Numbered from the stretch's first letter, positions 14,271 to 23,064 are shown. The stretch: 44,016 nucleotides of DNA from an uncultured Eubacteriales bacterium (GCA_900546695.1 URDX01000013.1:1-44016), one strand, 5' to 3'. Notes: generated by a model from the sequence alone, not told the origin. Made by a program: numbers and translations.

Positions 14271-16112
14271 GCAAGAGCTAACAATACGAATAATACGAAT
14301 AATACGAATAACACAACAAGGACACCGAGAGGCGCGAGAGGCAGGAACGCAGCGGCGCAGAACAGAGCCGAGAGCAGCGAGGAGCTGACCCGCGAGGCGG
14401 CACGCAGCCGCAGCGACGGCAGACAGAAGCGCCCCGCACAGAAGGGAAGGAAGAAGGGCAAGGTAAGAGTTGCGATGCTCGGCGGACTCGGCGAGATAGG
14501 CAAGAATATTGCCGTTATCGAGTCGGGAAACGACATTATCGTCGTAGACTGCGGACTCGGCTTTCCCGATGACGACATGCTCGGCGTAGACCTCGTCATA
14601 CCCGATGTCAGCTACCTTGAAAAGAACGAGGAAAAGGTACGCGGTATATTCATCACACACGGACATGAGGACCATATCGGCGCACTGCCGTACGTGCTGC
14701 GCAACCTGCATGTTCCGGTATATGCAACACGTCTTACGCTCGGCGTTCTCGAGCGCAAGCTCAGCGAGTTCCGTTACGACATTCCCCCCGTGCTCAACTG
14801 CGTTGAGGCGGGCGACACCGTCAAGGCGGGCGTTTTCTCCGTCGAATTCATCCGCGTGAACCACTCGATAGCGGATGCATGTGCGCTCGCTATTCATACT
14901 CCCGCGGGCGTTATCATCCATTCGGGCGACTTTAAGCTCGACCTCACCCCCGTCGAGAGCCAGATGATGGACATAACGAGGCTTGGCGAGCTCGGCAACG
15001 AGGGCGTTATGCTGCTCATGTGCGAGTCGACTAACGCGGAGCGTCCCGGCTTTACCCCGTCGGAGCGCAAGGTCGGCGGAACGCTCGACGAAATTTTCCT
15101 CAAAAATAAGGATTCGCGCATCGTCATCGCGACCTTCTCATCAAACGTTCATCGTGTGCAGCAGATAATCTCGCACAGCGAAAAATTCGGCAGAAAGGTC
15201 GCCATCACGGGACGCAGCATGGTCAACATCGTCGGTGTTGCGACAGAGCTCGGCTACATGACCGTCTCGGACGGCGTGCTCATCGACATCGCCGATGTAA
15301 AGAAGTACCCGCCGGAGCAGGTGACCGTTATCACGACGGGCAGCCAGGGCGAGCCCATGAGCGCGCTCTACCGCATGGCGTTCGGCGATCACAGTAAGAT
15401 CTCGCTCGGCGAGCGCGACCTCGTCGTTATCAGCGCAAGCGCCATCCCCGGCAATGAAAAGATGGTCGACCGCATCATCAACGAGCTGCTCAGCCACGGC
15501 GTTACCGTATGGCGCAACGCGATGCTCGAGATACACGTCTCGGGTCACGCATGCCAGGAGGAGCTTAAGCTCATGCATGCGCTGACAAAGCCGAAATATT
15601 TCATGCCCATTCACGGCGAATACAAGCACATGATAGCCCATAAGGAGCTTGCCGAGTACATGGGAATGCCCGCGAGCGATATCTTTGTCTCCGAGATAGG
15701 CAAGGTGCTCGAGATAGACGAGAAGGGCGCAAGATGGAACGGCACTATCCCGTCGGGTAAGATAATGGTAGACGGCTCGGGTGTAGGCGACGTCGGAAAC
15801 ATCGTTCTCCGTGACCGCCGCCACCTCTCGCAGGACGGACTTATCGTCGTCGTCGCGACCGTCGATATCGACCAGCGCGTGATAGTTTCGGGTCCGGATA
15901 TCGTGTCCCGCGGATTTGTCTACGTTCGTGAGGCGGAGGAGATGATGGAGGAGGTCCGCGAGATATCGCGCACCGCACTCGACGATTGCCTCTGGAACGG
16001 CGAAACCGAATGGAATCAGATGAAAACGAGCGTCAAGGACAGTGTGTCTAAGTTCCTCTTCCAGAGAACAAAGCGCAGACCGATGATCCTGCCCGTTATA
16101 ATGAACGTTTGA
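14268..16112 (+). CDS. rnj: Ribonuclease J
   Basis: A 614-residue metallo-beta-lactamase/beta-CASP RNase, with endonuclease and 5'-3' exonuclease activity in mRNA decay and rRNA maturation. The core starts near residue 65 (VRVAMLGGLGEIGKN). The zinc motif HGHEDH is at 131-136. STNAERPGFTPSE, GSQGEPMSAL, SASAIPGNEKMV and HVSGHACQEELKL complete the beta-CASP region, and a C-terminal domain follows. The first 64 residues are a disordered extension: an Asn-Thr repeat encoded by 9-nt units, then an Arg/Lys-rich linker. The start is preceded by the hairpin-spaced Shine-Dalgarno described separately. It appears monocistronic; the next strong terminator is 160 nt downstream. Confidence 0.95.
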   Translation: MARANNTNNTNNTNNTTRTPRGARGRNAAAQNRAESSEELTREAARSRSDGRQKRPAQKGRKKGKVRVAMLGGLGEIGKNIAVIESGNDIIVVDCGLGFPDDDMLGVDLVIPDVSYLEKNEEKVRGIFITHGHEDHIGALPYVLRNLHVPVYATRLTLGVLERKLSEFRYDIPPVLNCVEAGDTVKAGVFSVEFIRVNHSIADACALAIHTPAGVIIHSGDFKLDLTPVESQMMDITRLGELGNEGVMLLMCESTNAERPGFTPSERKVGGTLDEIFLKNKDSRIVIATFSSNVHRVQQIISHSEKFGRKVAITGRSMVNIVGVATELGYMTVSDGVLIDIADVKKYPPEQVTVITTGSQGEPMSALYRMAFGDHSKISLGERDLVVISASAIPGNEKMVDRIINELLSHGVTVWRNAMLEIHVSGHACQEELKLMHALTKPKYFMPIHGEYKHMIAHKELAEYMGMPASDIFVSEIGKVLEIDEKGARWNGTIPSGKIMVDGSGVGDVGNIVLRDRRHLSQDGLIVVVATVDIDQRVIVSGPDIVSRGFVYVREAEEMMEEVREISRTALDDCLWNGETEWNQMKTSVKDSVSKFLFQRTKRRPMILPVIMNV

Positions 16113-16272
16113 TTCCGTACGACGCAGCACGATTTATGGTGCAAACAGACCCGGGAGCCGTCAATCAAGCATCTAAAAGCAATCGGAGCCGAACACTGAG
16201 TAGGAGAGTACTCCTGTTTGTTTCGTTCTTAAGACATACGCAAACGGTTTAAAGCCCTCCTTCCATATCAAA
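16113..16272. other. Gap downstream of RNase J
   Basis: A 160-nt stretch without a gene. A short dyad AGGAG-AGTA-CTCCT lies near 16202-16216. Nothing else was recognised. Confidence 0.4.
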
Positions 16273-16313
16273 AGTCCGCCGTAATTTTTACTGAATTACG
16301 GCGGGCTTTTTCT
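16273..16313 (+). terminator. Strong terminator between RNase J and the sugar operon
   Basis: A 14-bp stem (16273-16286 with 16294-16307, one G-T pair) has a 7-nt loop and is followed by TTTTTC. It is the first strong terminator after rnj, and it insulates the downstream sugar operon promoter. Confidence 0.9.
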
Positions 16314-16319
16314 GCCTTA

Positions 16320-16372
16320 TTGACAAATACAGCTTTTTGTGTATAATGTTTGACAGTAGTATAAGGTCAAAC
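16320..16372 (+). promoter_or_regulatory. Sugar operon promoter with an operator-like dyad
   Basis: TTGACA (16320-16325), 16 nt, TATAAT (16342-16347). Immediately downstream, GTTTGAC (16348-16354) and GTCAAAC (16366-16372) form a perfect 7-bp dyad with an 11-nt gap, covering the expected transcription start. This is the position of a repressor operator. No regulator gene is adjacent, so the binding protein is unknown. Confidence 0.75.
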
Positions 16373-16508
16373 CTGCCTTAAAGGTATAATAATCATTTCA
16401 CAAAGTTTCAAAGAAATCCGGATGATGATTTACGAACGCATTCGGCCTTTATTTATGATTCCTTACGCTTATGATTGCAATGAGTAAAAAATTTAGGAGG
16501 CTGTTTTT

Positions 16509-17906
16509 ATGAAATTAGCATTGTTGGTTGCAAACAGAGGCTTTTTTCCGAGCTCGGTCATTGAAAGCGCAAGAGCCGATATGCTTGAGGCCTTTAAAAA
16601 AGCCGGCGTTGAGTGTCTTACGATTGATGACAGCTCCGTAAAATACGGTGCTGTTGAAAGCACTGCGGAGGGCATGATTTTTGCGGATTTTCTCGAGGCA
16701 CATCGCGGAGAGTACGACGGTATGGTAATCTGTCTTCCCAACTTCGGCGATGAAAACGGTATAAAGGCTGCCATCAGAAATATTGATGTTCCCGTTCTTA
16801 TTCAAGCATATCCCGACGAATTCGGCAAGATGGATTTCTCCCACAGAAGAGATGCATTCTGCGGCAAGCTTGCTCTTACAAGCGTCTTAACACAAATGGG
16901 TGTTAAATATACGGAATTTATGCCTTTTGTCGTTCATCCTTTATCCGATGAGTTTGATATCCAACTCAATAAGTTTGTGGGAATTTGCCGTGTAGTAAAG
17001 GGAATGACCAATGTACGTATAGGTACCGTCGGCGCAAGAACCACGGCCTTTAAGAGTGTCCGGTTTGACGAAATTGCGTTGGAAAGACACAAGATTGATA
17101 CCGAGGACTACGATTTGAGTATGATCCTTGATAAAATCAATAAGCTCGGCGACAGTGCATCGGCAGTTAAAGACTGGCTCGAAAAGCTTCATGCTGTTGC
17201 CGATTTTTCCAAGGCGCCGATGGGCAGAGATATATTAATGGCAAAGCTCGGAGCGGTTCTTGAAGACCTTGTTAATGAAAATAAGCTGGATGCTCTCGCC
17301 ATTCGCTGCTGGAGCGAGCTTCAGGAGCAGCTCGGCATTACTCCGTGTGCCGTAATGGGAATCTTTAACGGCTGCGGCATCCCCGCCACATGTGAAATGG
17401 ATGTTACAAATACCGTAACCATGCTGGCGCTTGCTCATGCTTCGGGCAATTCATCGGGCTGCCTTGATCTCAACAACAATTACGGCAACGAGCCCGACAA
17501 GTGCATCGCCTTTCACTGCGGACCTCTTCCTATGCAGCTTATGCAGGGAAAAGGCGAAATTCAGCAGCATAAGATGTTGTCAAAAACCTACGGAGAGGGC
17601 TGCAGCTGGGGTCTTAATGTCGGTAAGGTCATTACCGGAGAAATCACCTATGCAAGTGCGCGAACGGACAACGGCAGTATTCAGTATTATGTTGATAAGG
17701 GCATATTTACCGATGATGAGGTCGAGAAGGAGTTTTTCGGGATTCATGCCGTCCTTGAAACTCAGAATCTTCAGAAAAAGCTCTATAATATAAGCAAATC
17801 GGGCTTTAGACATCACGTAACAATTACTTCGGGTGATGTTGTTGATATCATGAATGAGGCCCTCACAAATTATCTCGGTTATGAAAAAATTGACATAGAA
17901 AGATAA
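16509..17906 (+). CDS. L-fucose/L-arabinose isomerase family protein
   Basis: A 465-residue aldose-ketose isomerase homologue of the FucI/AraA superfamily. CWSELQEQLGITPC followed by GIPATCEMDV resembles the metal-binding core, with the glutamate in CEMD as likely metal ligand. LNNNYGNEPDKCIAFHCGP and the late FRHHVTITSGDV match the C-terminal substrate lobe. It is cytoplasmic. AGGAGG lies 8 nt upstream. The gene forms a tight operon with the aldolase homologue (12-nt gap) and is visibly AT-richer than its neighbours, suggesting acquisition. The sugar is unknown: this subgroup is broad, and no transporter, kinase or regulator is encoded nearby. Confidence 0.85.
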   Translation: MKLALLVANRGFFPSSVIESARADMLEAFKKAGVECLTIDDSSVKYGAVESTAEGMIFADFLEAHRGEYDGMVICLPNFGDENGIKAAIRNIDVPVLIQAYPDEFGKMDFSHRRDAFCGKLALTSVLTQMGVKYTEFMPFVVHPLSDEFDIQLNKFVGICRVVKGMTNVRIGTVGARTTAFKSVRFDEIALERHKIDTEDYDLSMILDKINKLGDSASAVKDWLEKLHAVADFSKAPMGRDILMAKLGAVLEDLVNENKLDALAIRCWSELQEQLGITPCAVMGIFNGCGIPATCEMDVTNTVTMLALAHASGNSSGCLDLNNNYGNEPDKCIAFHCGPLPMQLMQGKGEIQQHKMLSKTYGEGCSWGLNVGKVITGEITYASARTDNGSIQYYVDKGIFTDDEVEKEFFGIHAVLETQNLQKKLYNISKSGFRHHVTITSGDVVDIMNEALTNYLGYEKIDIER

Positions 17907-17918
17907 GGAGAAGTTGAG

Positions 17919-18884
17919 ATGGCGTTGGTAACCGATAAAAAAGAATCACTGAAAATTTTCGAAAAGGTAGCAGCCGATAATATGAGCGTCGGTATTTTCT
18001 GTACCGCAAGCCACTGGAACACGGAGGCGATTCTGATTGCAGCACAGAGGATTGCCGAAAAATACGGCTACGACAACGTTCCTGTCGTTGTTGCAAGTAC
18101 ATTTACATATCAGCACATGCCCCAGGCAAAGAGATTTTTATACTGTCAGGACCCGGTGGCGGGTATCATTTCCAACCTCAGGCATCTTGATGCTCTTACA
18201 AACGGTAAATACGCACCGTATAGGAACGTTACTGTTCTTCCTCACTTGGATCATGCAGACCCGTTTCGTGATCACTGGGCGCTAACTGTCGGCTCGCAGT
18301 ATTTTTCGAGCGTTATGTTTGATGCGCAGTGCTATGAATACGAAAAGAATCTCGAAATGACAACCGATTATATTAAATATTTCGGTAAGGATGTCCTTGT
18401 AGAGGGAATTATCGAAATGTTAAACGTAGAAAACGGCGCAACGGCAAGGCATATCGGCAATTACTGCGAAAAGGCTGTCGAATATGTAGGAAAAACCGGA
18501 ATTGATTTTCTCGTCGCAGATCTTGGTACCGAGCAGCAAACAAGTGCGGTCGGCGGTGCAAAGTACGACAAAAAACGCGCAAGACAGCTCACCGAGGCAC
18601 TCGGGAAAAAGATGCTCGTTCTTCACGGCACATCAAGTCTTACCGAAGACCAGACAAAGGGTCTTGCGGAGGATGGTGTTATAAGAGTTAATATGTGGAC
18701 AAGAATTGCCAGAGAAGCGGGACAGTTTGCCGCTCATAATCTTGTTAACAGAATGGATAAAATTGATGCGGGTGATTTTAACAGTGCTGAGGCAAATGCT
18801 TACATCAACGATAACATTTCAAAGGCAGCCGACATTATGTTCGAGATGATGGAGCTTTTCGGCTACGGAAATTGGAAGGGTTGA
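17919..18884 (+). CDS. Class II aldolase family protein (fructose-bisphosphate/tagatose type), atypical metal site
   Basis: A 321-residue (beta/alpha)8 aldolase homologue. The catalytic Asp and first zinc His are in LPHLDHADPF. FSSVMFDAQCYEYEKNLEMT matches the usual SVMxDxS...EEN segment. VEGIIE, then LVADLGTEQQ, LVLHGTSSL (third zinc His) and GVIRVNMWT follow in family order. In canonical members the GTAHG segment supplies the second zinc His; here the same place reads GTEQQ, so that ligand appears to be missing or replaced. AAGGAG lies 8 nt upstream. It probably acts after the isomerase, but whether it needs a phosphorylated substrate is unclear because no kinase is in the operon. Confidence 0.78.
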   Translation: MALVTDKKESLKIFEKVAADNMSVGIFCTASHWNTEAILIAAQRIAEKYGYDNVPVVVASTFTYQHMPQAKRFLYCQDPVAGIISNLRHLDALTNGKYAPYRNVTVLPHLDHADPFRDHWALTVGSQYFSSVMFDAQCYEYEKNLEMTTDYIKYFGKDVLVEGIIEMLNVENGATARHIGNYCEKAVEYVGKTGIDFLVADLGTEQQTSAVGGAKYDKKRARQLTEALGKKMLVLHGTSSLTEDQTKGLAEDGVIRVNMWTRIAREAGQFAAHNLVNRMDKIDAGDFNSAEANAYINDNISKAADIMFEMMELFGYGNWKG

Positions 18885-19379
18885 TCGGGTTTTATCCGCA
18901 TAAATAAAAGCCCTACACTCTCAGCCTCTCATATACACTAAAACAGAATTATTTCACTTTTTCGGTCCGGCTTTTTTGGGCATCTCCATCTGAGAATTGC
19001 AAAACAAACAATTCTCTCGTTGACATGCAATGAATGTAATTTAGCGATGAGAAAAAGATAATTATCAATGAAAGCTCTGACGGAAAGAACCGCTTGTGCG
19101 GAAAAAGCATCGCCCGTTTTGCAAGAAAACAAGAATATCTCAAAAAACGCCGGTTGATAATTGCTGACTGTCGGACAAAAATGCAGTCCGACGGATGGGG
19201 TTCGATCAAAGACCCGTAACGGAAATTAGGCTCGATGCCGTATCAAGGGTGTCGAATAAAACGCCGGAAGAGATCTTGAAATGATTCTGAAATCTGTTTT
19301 TTTTAAATAATCACGTGTAAAAATGAGCGATTTAATGCCCCTCATCTCTGCACGCCGATTCCTCCCTTAATAACCGAAT
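18885..19379. other. AT-rich gap with a possible gene remnant
   Basis: No complete gene. A readable frame without a start codon runs from about 19043 to 19220 on the plus strand, with fragments such as KSIARFARKQEYLKKRRLII and IKDP before TAA. It may be a decayed gene, but I cannot assign a family. The composition matches the AT-rich sugar operon and not the backbone. Confidence 0.35.
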
Positions 19380-19422
19380 AAGCCTCACGTATCGATGTCA
19401 TTATGTCGGATACGTGAGGCTT
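19380..19422 (-). terminator. Terminator downstream of the pyrophosphatase gene
   Basis: A perfect 14-bp stem, AAGCCTCACGTATC (19380-19393) with 19409-19422, and a 15-nt loop. On the minus strand it is followed by an ATT-rich tail. It lies 58 nt past the stop of the minus-strand pyrophosphatase gene and could also stop convergent transcripts. Confidence 0.7.
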
Positions 19423-19479
19423 GTCTGTATATGATATAATTATCGGTCCGAATCCTACCGGAGTCAGGTCACATTGTTA

Positions 19480-21630
19480 TCAAAACAGTCCCAGCCGCAG
19501 ATACAGCTCATAGATAACGGGTGCAAAGACTATCGAGACCGTTGAGAGCAGCTTTATCAGAATGTTGATAGACGGACCTGCGGTATCCTTGAACGGGTCG
19601 CCGACGGTGTCGCCGACGACAGCGGCTTTATGCTGCTTCGAGCCCTTTCCGCCGTGCTCGCCCGACTCTATCAGCTTCTTTGCGTTGTCCCACGCGCCGC
19701 CCGCATTGCTCATCATGACCGCGAGCAGGAAGCCCGAAACGGCAGCGCCCGCGAGCATTCCCGCAATACCGTTGAAGCCGAGCAGTGCGCCGACGATTAT
19801 CGGCGAGACTGCCGTTATAACGGCGGGGAGAATCATTTCGCGCTGAGAGGCGCTTGTACATATCGAGATGCAGCGGTCGTAATCGGGGTCGTTTTTATGC
19901 TCCAATATACCGGGTATCTCGTGCAGCTGTCTGCGCACCTCGCGGACGATGCTTGATGCGGCGCGCCCTACCGCGCGCATGGTGACCGATGAGAAGAGCA
20001 TCGGCAGCATCGCGCCGACGAATATACCGATAAGCGTCTGCATATTGAGCAGATCAAGGTTAAATTCAAAATCACGTATCTGCTCCGCTATAGTGTCGCG
20101 GAACGCGGAGATAAGTGTCACGGCGGTGAGCGCCGCAGAGCCTATTGCAAAGCCCTTTCCGGTTGCCGCGGTGGTGTTTCCGAGGCTGTCGAGCGCGTCG
20201 GTGCGCTCACGCACGATATCATCCTGTCCCGACATTACCGCAATTCCGCCCGCGTTGTCCGCAACGGGACCGTATGCGTCGGTTGCGAGTGTGATACCGA
20301 GGGTGGAGAGCATTCCGACCGAAGCGAGTCCGACCCCGTACAGCCCGGGCTGAATATCGCTTATCGTTCCGCCCGCGAGCAGAAAGCTGCCGACCATTAC
20401 CGCGATAACGATAACGACCGAGCCGAAGGTCGAACGCATTCCGAGTGCGAGACCGTCGATTATCACCGTCGCGCTGCCGGTCTCCGACGATGCGGAGAGC
20501 GTACGGGTGGGCTTATAGGATTCGGAGGTGAAATATTCGGTCACTCTGCCGATGAGAACACCGCCGACAAGGCCGCATATCACAACTCCCCACATGCGCA
20601 GCACGTACGGGTCGGAGAACATACCGGTGAACAGGTCGGTTATCGCGGTGGCGCGCGAGAATATGCAGCCGCCGAGCATGACTCGGATGATAAAGAACGA
20701 GCCTATTGCCATGAGGGCGCTTGTGACGTACATTCCCGTGCGCAGTGCGCGGAGCAGCGAGCACTGCTCGGTCAGCGAATGCGTGCGAACGAAGAACGAG
20801 CCGACTATAGAGCAGAAGATTCCCGCTGCGGCAAGGAGAAACGGCAGCAGAAAGCCGTGCTGCCCGTAGCCCGCGAAAACGCCGAGCGCGGCGCAGGAGA
20901 GCACCGAGCCGACGTACGACTCATAGAGGTCTGCGCCCATTCCCGCAACGTCGCCTACGTTATCGCCCACATTGTCGGCAATGACTGCGGGATTGCGGAT
21001 GTCGTCCTCGGGTATCCCCGCCTCGACCTTTCCGCACAGATCCGCTCCGACATCGGCAGCCTTTGTGAATATTCCGCCGCCGACGCGCGCAAACAGCGCC
21101 ACCGAGCTCGCGCCTATGCCGAAGGTCAGCATGTTTGTCGCTATGACATCGATGCTCTGACAAAAGGCGTATTTAAGCAGTAGATACCAGACGCTGATGT
21201 CGAAAAGACCGAGCCCGACCACCGACATACCCATTACCATGCCGCTCGAAAACGCGGTGCGCAGACCGCTGTTGAGACTGCGGCGCGCCGCAACGACCGT
21301 TCTGCCGTTTGACGCGGTCGCTATCTTCATGCCTATGTAGCCCGATAGGGCTGAGAAAAAACCGCCCGAGATGAACGCAAAGGGGGTATAGATATTACCC
21401 TTTCCGAAGCATAGATTCATCACGAGCAGTGCAGCAGATACTATTACGAAAAATATTGCGATAACGGCATACTGACGGCGCAGAAAGGCGCGCGCAGCCC
21501 GACCGATTATATCGGATATCCGCCTGATATCCTCCTCGCCCCTATCACATCGGAGCACACGTACAGCCATGATTAGCGCAAACAGCAATGCCGCGACCGC
21601 AGCCACGACGACCGGATACATCAGTTCCAT
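19480..21630 (-). CDS. hppA: Membrane-bound cation-translocating pyrophosphatase, K+-dependent type
   Basis: A 716-residue integral membrane pyrophosphatase with about 16 helices. It couples PPi hydrolysis to H+ or Na+ export. The PPi/Mg-binding motif DVGADLCGKVE is at 193-203, followed by the acidic EDDIRNPAVIADNVGDNVGD loop. A second acidic motif, DAYGPVADNAGG, is near 451, and DNAKK and DTVGDPFKDTAGP are near the C-terminus. In the segment GNTTAATGKG (484-493), the Ala and Gly at the two discriminating positions match K+-dependent enzymes; K+-independent ones carry Lys and Thr. Pumped-ion identity cannot be called safely. ATG 21630 is preferred: GAGGTGG lies just upstream, while the longer form to 21681 lacks a site. 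It is monocistronic with its own promoter and terminator. Confidence 0.94.
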   Translation of the reverse strand: MELMYPVVVAAVAALLFALIMAVRVLRCDRGEEDIRRISDIIGRAARAFLRRQYAVIAIFFVIVSAALLVMNLCFGKGNIYTPFAFISGGFFSALSGYIGMKIATASNGRTVVAARRSLNSGLRTAFSSGMVMGMSVVGLGLFDISVWYLLLKYAFCQSIDVIATNMLTFGIGASSVALFARVGGGIFTKAADVGADLCGKVEAGIPEDDIRNPAVIADNVGDNVGDVAGMGADLYESYVGSVLSCAALGVFAGYGQHGFLLPFLLAAAGIFCSIVGSFFVRTHSLTEQCSLLRALRTGMYVTSALMAIGSFFIIRVMLGGCIFSRATAITDLFTGMFSDPYVLRMWGVVICGLVGGVLIGRVTEYFTSESYKPTRTLSASSETGSATVIIDGLALGMRSTFGSVVIVIAVMVGSFLLAGGTISDIQPGLYGVGLASVGMLSTLGITLATDAYGPVADNAGGIAVMSGQDDIVRERTDALDSLGNTTAATGKGFAIGSAALTAVTLISAFRDTIAEQIRDFEFNLDLLNMQTLIGIFVGAMLPMLFSSVTMRAVGRAASSIVREVRRQLHEIPGILEHKNDPDYDRCISICTSASQREMILPAVITAVSPIIVGALLGFNGIAGMLAGAAVSGFLLAVMMSNAGGAWDNAKKLIESGEHGGKGSKQHKAAVVGDTVGDPFKDTAGPSINILIKLLSTVSIVFAPVIYELYLRLGLF

Positions 21631-21713
21631 TTTTCCACCTCGTCCCGACGGGACATTTCCTTTCAGATTTGCGGAGATCATGTGCGCAGAAAACTATTCT
21701 CTGCGGGATATAA

Positions 21714-21742
21714 ATTGTATCACATTCCTATCATTTTTTCAA
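21714..21742 (-). promoter_or_regulatory. Promoter of the pyrophosphatase gene
   Basis: On the minus strand, TTGAAA (complement of 21737-21742), 17 nt, TACAAT (complement of 21714-21719). It lies about 85 nt upstream of the chosen start and is divergent from the fruK promoter. Confidence 0.65.
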
Positions 21743-21842
21743 TAGCTTCTCGGCTTATTTCGCCTTTTTTGAGTCAAAAACGGCAAGCTGCCGATATTTC
21801 CGCACATCCCGCGGTAAAACATAGCGCTTTTAGCCCCGTGAT

Positions 21843-21871
21843 TTGACTTTCTCTGCTCGTTGTGGTATGAT
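21843..21871 (+). promoter_or_regulatory. Promoter of the 1-phosphofructokinase gene
   Basis: TTGACT (21843-21848), 17 nt, TATGAT (21866-21871). It lies 176 nt upstream of the start, so the transcript would carry a leader made mostly of the 18-nt tandem repeat. Confidence 0.6.
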
Positions 21872-21897
21872 TTATCCCACATAGGCCGGCCGGAATC

Positions 21898-22006
21898 GGA
21901 ATTACGCTGTCGCTTGGAATCACGCCGCCGCTCGGAATCACACGGCTGTCCGAAAGCGCACACGTCATCCGAGCTCACACAGCCTTCCGAAAGCACAAAG
22001 CTGTCC
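21898..22006 (+). repeat. Degenerate 18-nt tandem repeat in the fruK leader
   Basis: Six consecutive units start at 21898, 21916, 21934, 21952 (19 nt), 21971 and 21989. The consensus is close to GGAATCACACGGCTGTCC. The second and third units are best preserved. The tract lies between the promoter and the ribosome site. Confidence 0.8.
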
Positions 22007-22046
22007 GAGATGCGGGCGGCAATTCACCGAGGCAAGGAGATACGCC

Positions 22047-23024
22047 ATGATATATACCGTCACCTTTAACCCCTGTCTTGATTATACGATGCATCTGCCC
22101 GCGCTGCGGTTCGGGGGCATCAATCGGAGCAGCTGCGAGAGCTGTCGCTGCGGCGGTAAGGGAATAAACGTTTCGCTCATGCTGCACGAGCTCGGGCTGC
22201 GGTCGGTCGCGCTCGGGTTTATCGGCGGCTTCAGCGGTGACGAACTCGAGCGTCAGCTGCGGGAGAGCGGCGTAGATACCGATTTTGTTCGCCTTTCGGA
22301 CGGCATGACGAGGATAAATGTCAAGCTGCGCAGCGGCTCGACAGTGTCCGATACCGACGGGCGCTGTCGCGATACCGCTTGCCGGGACGATATCTGCGAG
22401 ACCGATATCAACGGTGCGGGACCGCAGATAACTCCCGCTGCGCTTGACGCGCTGCTCGGGCGGCTCGATACGCTCTGCACCGGGGATGTTCTCGTGCTTT
22501 CGGGCAGCGTTCCTCCGTCGATGCCGTGCGACAGCTACCTGCGCCTGATGCGCAGACTCGACGGGCGAGGGATACGCACCGTGCTCGATGCGAGCGGCGA
22601 GCTGCTGCGCAGCGCCCTTGAATATTCGCCGTTTCTTATCAAGCCGAATTCGGACGAGCTCGGCGAGCTGTTCGGTGTAAAGCTCGATACTCCCGAGTCC
22701 TGCCTTGCATATGCCCGCCGCCTGCAGGAGGCGGGGGCGAGGAATGTACTTGTCTCCATGGGCAGCGACGGCTCGGTGCTGCTCACCGAGGACGGCACGG
22801 CTCTGCGCGCGCCTGCGCTGCGCGGCAGAACGGTGAATACGGTCGGCGCGGGCGACTCGATGGTCGCGGGCTTTCTTGCGGGCTTTCTCGACGGCGGGGA
22901 CTTCCGCCGCGCGCTGAGCCTCGGGACCGCTGCGGGTGCTGCGACAGCTTTTTCAAACGGACTCGGCCGCGGCGATGAGGTCGCCGGGCTGCTCGACCGC
23001 GTCGAAGTTTTTTCTCTGTCATAG
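22047..23024 (+). CDS. fruK: 1-phosphofructokinase, PfkB family
   Basis: A 325-residue PfkB sugar kinase. TVTFNPCLDYT at the N-terminus, CGGKGINVS (substrate and phosphate contact) and NTVGAGDSMVAGF (anion hole and catalytic Asp) match FruK/LacC-type kinases, which phosphorylate fructose-1-phosphate or tagatose-6-phosphate. It carries an extra ~18-residue Cys/Asp-rich loop (SDTDGRCRDTACRDDICE) before the usual EINGxGP segment, here ETDINGAGP. AAGGAG lies 7 nt before ATG 22047. No PTS or DeoR-type gene is adjacent, unlike common fru operons, so the exact substrate is inferred from the family. Confidence 0.85.
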   Translation: MIYTVTFNPCLDYTMHLPALRFGGINRSSCESCRCGGKGINVSLMLHELGLRSVALGFIGGFSGDELERQLRESGVDTDFVRLSDGMTRINVKLRSGSTVSDTDGRCRDTACRDDICETDINGAGPQITPAALDALLGRLDTLCTGDVLVLSGSVPPSMPCDSYLRLMRRLDGRGIRTVLDASGELLRSALEYSPFLIKPNSDELGELFGVKLDTPESCLAYARRLQEAGARNVLVSMGSDGSVLLTEDGTALRAPALRGRTVNTVGAGDSMVAGFLAGFLDGGDFRRALSLGTAAGAATAFSNGLGRGDEVAGLLDRVEVFSLS

Positions 23025-23026
23025 TG

Positions 23027-23064
23027 CAACAAAGGGAGTGCGAGCGCACTCCCTTTGTTGTTTT
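23027..23064. terminator. Terminator after fruK (bidirectional)
   Basis: A perfect 15-bp stem (23027-23041 with 23046-23060) with a GAGC loop, followed by TTTT. The next gene converges from the other side and ends 27 nt away, so the hairpin probably serves both. Confidence 0.92.

Noticed and set aside
15141..16130. Minus-strand ORF of 329 codons opposite RNase J
   Set aside because: Shadow of the GC-rich RNase J gene; low-complexity Asp/His/Arg composition and no start signal.
18949..19209. Minus-strand ORF of 86 codons in the gap after the aldolase gene
   Set aside because: No ribosome site, no recognisable domain, AT-rich gap; kept only as a possible-remnant note for the plus strand.
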